Positions 61,902 through 64,000 of a stretch of 64,000 nt of DNA are shown here, one piece after another. The stretch is from an uncultured Bacteroidales bacterium. GTDB lineage: Bacteria > Bacteroidota > Bacteroidia > Bacteroidales > UBA932. The stretch is from positions 372,001-436,000 of the forward strand of contig CAKUTA010000001.1 of NCBI GenBank assembly GCA_934691625.1, in the 5' to 3' direction. The notes under the pieces were generated by a model. The model was given only the letters and a program-made list of their open reading frames with translations. It was not told where the DNA came from and made no database searches. A program made the translations under genes and the position numbers. Position 1 is the first letter of the stretch. Every line of letters starts with the position of its first letter.

Positions 61902-62070
61902 GAATCTGTTTAAATTTATGTCGAAAAGTTTTTTATGTGGCCTTTCCGGAATAGTTTTTCAGGCTTTCCTCAGTCAGATAGATCCGGCTATCTTTTTCGG
62001 AATCCCGAAAAAACTCTCCTCGAAAATTCCTCATAAAATTTCTGACGAATAAAACTTAAACAGCTTCTTA
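61902..62070. repeat. Family A-like element with a different interior, copy A5
   Basis: Ends AGAATCTGTTTAAATTTAT and, reverse-complemented, AGAAGCTGTTTAAGTTTTAT, similar to the ends of family A. The interior does not match the other copies but has its own stems (AAAAGTTTTTTATG...CATAAAATTT; GGAATAG..., CGGAATCCCG). It lies 9 bp after the mnmA stop and 25 bp upstream of the unknown exported gene's start. Confidence 0.6.
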
Positions 62071-62079
62071 ATCCGGCAG

Positions 62080-63516
62080 CTAGATAACTCCGGAGCCTAT
62101 CATTTCATCCCTGTCATACCACACTGCGAACTGCCCTGGGGTTATCCCGCGCTGAGGCGTCTCGAACAATATGAACATCCCGGCTTCGCGCATGACCAGG
62201 ATGGCGTCCTGAAGTGGCTGGCGGTAGCGGATCCGTACACGGTAGCGCCGTATTTCGCCGACATTCATCCTGAGATCCTCACGGATCCAGTGGAGCTCGT
62301 CAGGGGTGATCATGAGGCAGCTGCGCGACAATCCCTTATGCTGATGTCCCTCACCGACATATATTATATTCCTGTCAATGTCTGTGGATATCACGAAGAG
62401 CGAGTCCTTGTGCCCGCCGATGTTCAGGCCTTTGCGCTGTCCTATGGTATAGAACTGAGCACCCTCATGCCGTCCTACGACAGCCCCGTAAGGATTGGCC
62501 TTATAACGAGTCTTCTTTATATGATGCCTGCCGGACCTGTATGTCTCGGTCTCGAACTTGATGGCTTCGTAAGTCACAGGTTTTGAAAGCTTTTCGAGCT
62601 GCTCGTCTGTAAGCGAACGCACTTTGTCGAAGTTGTAGATGGAATCGTAGCGGCATCCTCCCTCATAGCTTCCTGCCTCGGAATGAGCCGCCTTGTCATC
62701 AGAGATATAGTCCGTCACGAGGCTGACTTCTCCGATCCAGTCATCAGCAAGGATGGACGTCATCGTGGACTTTATATACTGATACTGCTCGGAATCATTG
62801 AAATAGGTATCATAGACCTCGACAACATCACCTTCCACAGACTTCAGCTTCTGCTGCAGGAACACCGGGAGATCGACTTTCCCCACGAAGCATATCCCCT
62901 GGGAATCCTTCTTCTCGGCAGAAGGCAGATCCGCTTCTGCGGCGATGCGCCTTACCTCAGGCTTGCATATATTCCCGATGGGGAACATTGCCATAGAGAG
63001 CTGCTCCTCCGTGAGCTGGCAAAGGAAATAGCTCTGGTCCTTGTTAGGATCCGTTCCTGCAAGTATTCTCCATATAGGCTTGCCATCACGCATGAGCTGC
63101 TTTCCCTCGGTATCAAGCGCAGGCTCCTTCCTGCAATAGTGTCCAGTGGCGACCATATCGGCCCCCATCTTCCGTGCAGCCTTCAGAAAAGCGTCAAACT
63201 TTATCTCACGGTTGCAGAGCACATCCGGGTTAGGTGTCCGCCCTTTCGAATATTCGTCGAACATGTAGTCCACCACCCTCTGCCGGTATTCCTTGCTCAG
63301 GTCAATGAAATAGAACGGTATGCCTATTTTCCTGGCCACCATCTCGGCCACGAACCTGTCCTCCTCCCACTCGCAGTCGCCGTGAAGCGTGCCTTCCGTG
63401 TCGTGCCAGTTCTGCATGAACATGGCGAACACATCATAGCCCTGCTGCTTCAGAAGCAGAGCCGCCACGCTTGAATCCACGCCTCCTGAAAGGCCTACAC
63501 AAACTTTCTTACCCAT
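62080..63516 (-). CDS. mnmA: tRNA-specific 2-thiouridylase
   Basis: 478-residue enzyme that thiolates U34 of tRNA for Lys, Glu and Gln. Start is the ATG at 63516 (MGKKVCVGLSGGVDSSVAAL), which puts the PP-loop S-G-G-V-D-S-S at the N-terminus; 28 open codons upstream are discarded. The two catalytic cysteines are in NPDVLCNREIKFD and DSQGICFVGK. The N-terminal HDTEGTLHGDCEWEEDRFVA insert is longer than in E. coli MnmA (368 residues), and about 100 extra residues sit in the middle (VEVYDTYFNDSEQYQYIKST and following), as in other Bacteroidota enzymes. A -7 box TATCTTTG lies at 63564-63557. Confidence 0.93.
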   Translation of the reverse strand: MGKKVCVGLSGGVDSSVAALLLKQQGYDVFAMFMQNWHDTEGTLHGDCEWEEDRFVAEMVARKIGIPFYFIDLSKEYRQRVVDYMFDEYSKGRTPNPDVLCNREIKFDAFLKAARKMGADMVATGHYCRKEPALDTEGKQLMRDGKPIWRILAGTDPNKDQSYFLCQLTEEQLSMAMFPIGNICKPEVRRIAAEADLPSAEKKDSQGICFVGKVDLPVFLQQKLKSVEGDVVEVYDTYFNDSEQYQYIKSTMTSILADDWIGEVSLVTDYISDDKAAHSEAGSYEGGCRYDSIYNFDKVRSLTDEQLEKLSKPVTYEAIKFETETYRSGRHHIKKTRYKANPYGAVVGRHEGAQFYTIGQRKGLNIGGHKDSLFVISTDIDRNIIYVGEGHQHKGLSRSCLMITPDELHWIREDLRMNVGEIRRYRVRIRYRQPLQDAILVMREAGMFILFETPQRGITPGQFAVWYDRDEMIGSGVI

Positions 63517-63594
63517 ATTTGTAGATTTTGTCCGGGAAAACTGTCCGGTTACGGTGCAAAGATAATCAAAAGCCGGAGCGGTCTGTAAATAAAT

Positions 63595-63625
63595 TTTCAT
63601 TTCTTGCCGTATTTACTTATCTTTG
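63595..63625 (+). promoter_or_regulatory. Promoter of cdd
   Basis: TTTC (63595-63598), exactly 19 bp, TATCTTTG (63618-63625), 29 bp before the ATG. Confidence 0.6.
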
Positions 63626-63654
63626 AAACGTTTGACATAAAATATATCAGTATC

Positions 63655-64000
63655 ATGATAGACAGGAAACTGGAAATAGACTATATAGAATACAGCAGCA
63701 TTGACGAACTCGAGCCGCAGGACAGGGAACTCTGCGAAGCGGCAGAATTGGCTTTGGCGGGTTCATACGCTCCATATTCGCATTTCAATGTCGGCGCGGC
63801 GGTAAGGCTTGCCGACGGTAGCATTGTCACAGGCGCAAATCAGGAGAATGCAGCCTATCCGTCGGGGCTTTGCGCTGAAAGGACGGCAATGTTCGCGGCA
63901 CATGCGAATCATCCCGACGTGCCGATGATATCAATCGCCATAACAGGGGCGCAGAATGGTGTGCTCAACAGCGGTATAACAGCTCCATGCGGTGCGTGCC
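63655..64000 (+). CDS. cdd: Cytidine deaminase, 5' part (runs off the window end)
   Basis: First 115 residues of a zinc-dependent cytidine/deoxycytidine deaminase of pyrimidine salvage. The catalytic motif is YPSGLCAERTAMFAAHANHP (C-A-E), with the substrate-binding APYSHFNVGAAVRLADGSIV and GANQENAAY, and the second zinc block begins in APCGAC at the edge. The start is the ATG at 63655, as neither strand offers a better one and the promoter fits. The 3' end is outside the window. Confidence 0.93.
   Translation, partial: MIDRKLEIDYIEYSSIDELEPQDRELCEAAELALAGSYAPYSHFNVGAAVRLADGSIVTGANQENAAYPSGLCAERTAMFAAHANHPDVPMISIAITGAQNGVLNSGITAPCGAC

Noticed and set aside
1..64000. CRISPR array
   Set aside because: The repeats here are long, few and scattered at single sites; no regular repeat-spacer array and no cas gene was seen.

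Overview
This window is a chromosomal segment of a Bacteroidota bacterium, most likely order Bacteroidales. The evidence is a SusC/SusD pair, DUF4293 and DUF2147 proteins, TonB-box style exported proteins, a FabK-type enoyl reductase, start codons without Shine-Dalgarno sites, and repeated matches to the Bacteroidota promoter (-33 TTTG/TTTC, 19-21 bp spacer, -7 TAnnTTTG) ahead of gyrA, phoH, clp, metY, an AI-2E-type permease and others. The genus cannot be fixed from the sequence. I see no rRNA, tRNA, CRISPR array or prophage. The backbone is housekeeping, with scattered small mobile or repetitive elements and one surface-glycan locus.

Layout. 1-1.1 kb: 5' part of a Y1/RAYT transposase gene and two repeats. 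1.1-6.1 kb: DUF2147 protein, GNAT-like protein, prfA, a 660-bp hairpin-rich non-coding stretch, then queuosine-precursor transporter and queF. 6.2-14.3 kb: a minus-strand SusC-SusD-PKD/propeller-endonuclease/phosphatase uptake operon. 14.5-18.2 kb: fabH-fabK-fabF-fabZ operon. 18.4-30.1 kb: LytTR regulator, DUF4293, AI-2E-type permease, esterase-like hydrolase, Clp-HAD-nucleoside phosphorylase cluster, gyrA, TPR protein. 30.1-33.4 kb: repeats, phoH, a broken WG-repeat gene and a second RAYT flanked by matching hairpin repeats. 33.4-44.4 kb: CapA/DUF389 pair; a five-gene operon (SPOR lipoprotein, M28-like/TonB_C fusion, leuS, two YitT proteins); AraC regulator; RluA-type pseudouridine synthase. 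44.6-49.2 kb: dnaK, gmk-nadD, fba. 49.4-56.7 kb: surface-glycan locus with two LicD-type transferases, a cytidylyltransferase/Gfo-Idh-MocA fusion, a class V aminotransferase with a G9 tract, and three glycosyltransferases. 56.8-64 kb: FKBP isomerase, NUDIX hydrolase, Vsr, Lrp regulator with divergent metY, an unknown exported protein, mnmA, and the start of cdd.

How it fits together. The most unusual part is 49.4-56.7 kb. Its gene content suggests that a nucleotide-activated (probably CDP-linked), possibly amino-bearing small alcohol is made and put on a surface glycan through a phosphodiester. The homopolymeric G tract in the aminotransferase would make that decoration phase-variable. The second theme is repeats: two families of short inverted-repeat elements (A and B) recur between genes, usually right behind stop codons, and family B flanks the RAYT transposase at 32-33 kb. 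In one case the repeat itself encodes the last residues and stop codon of a gene.
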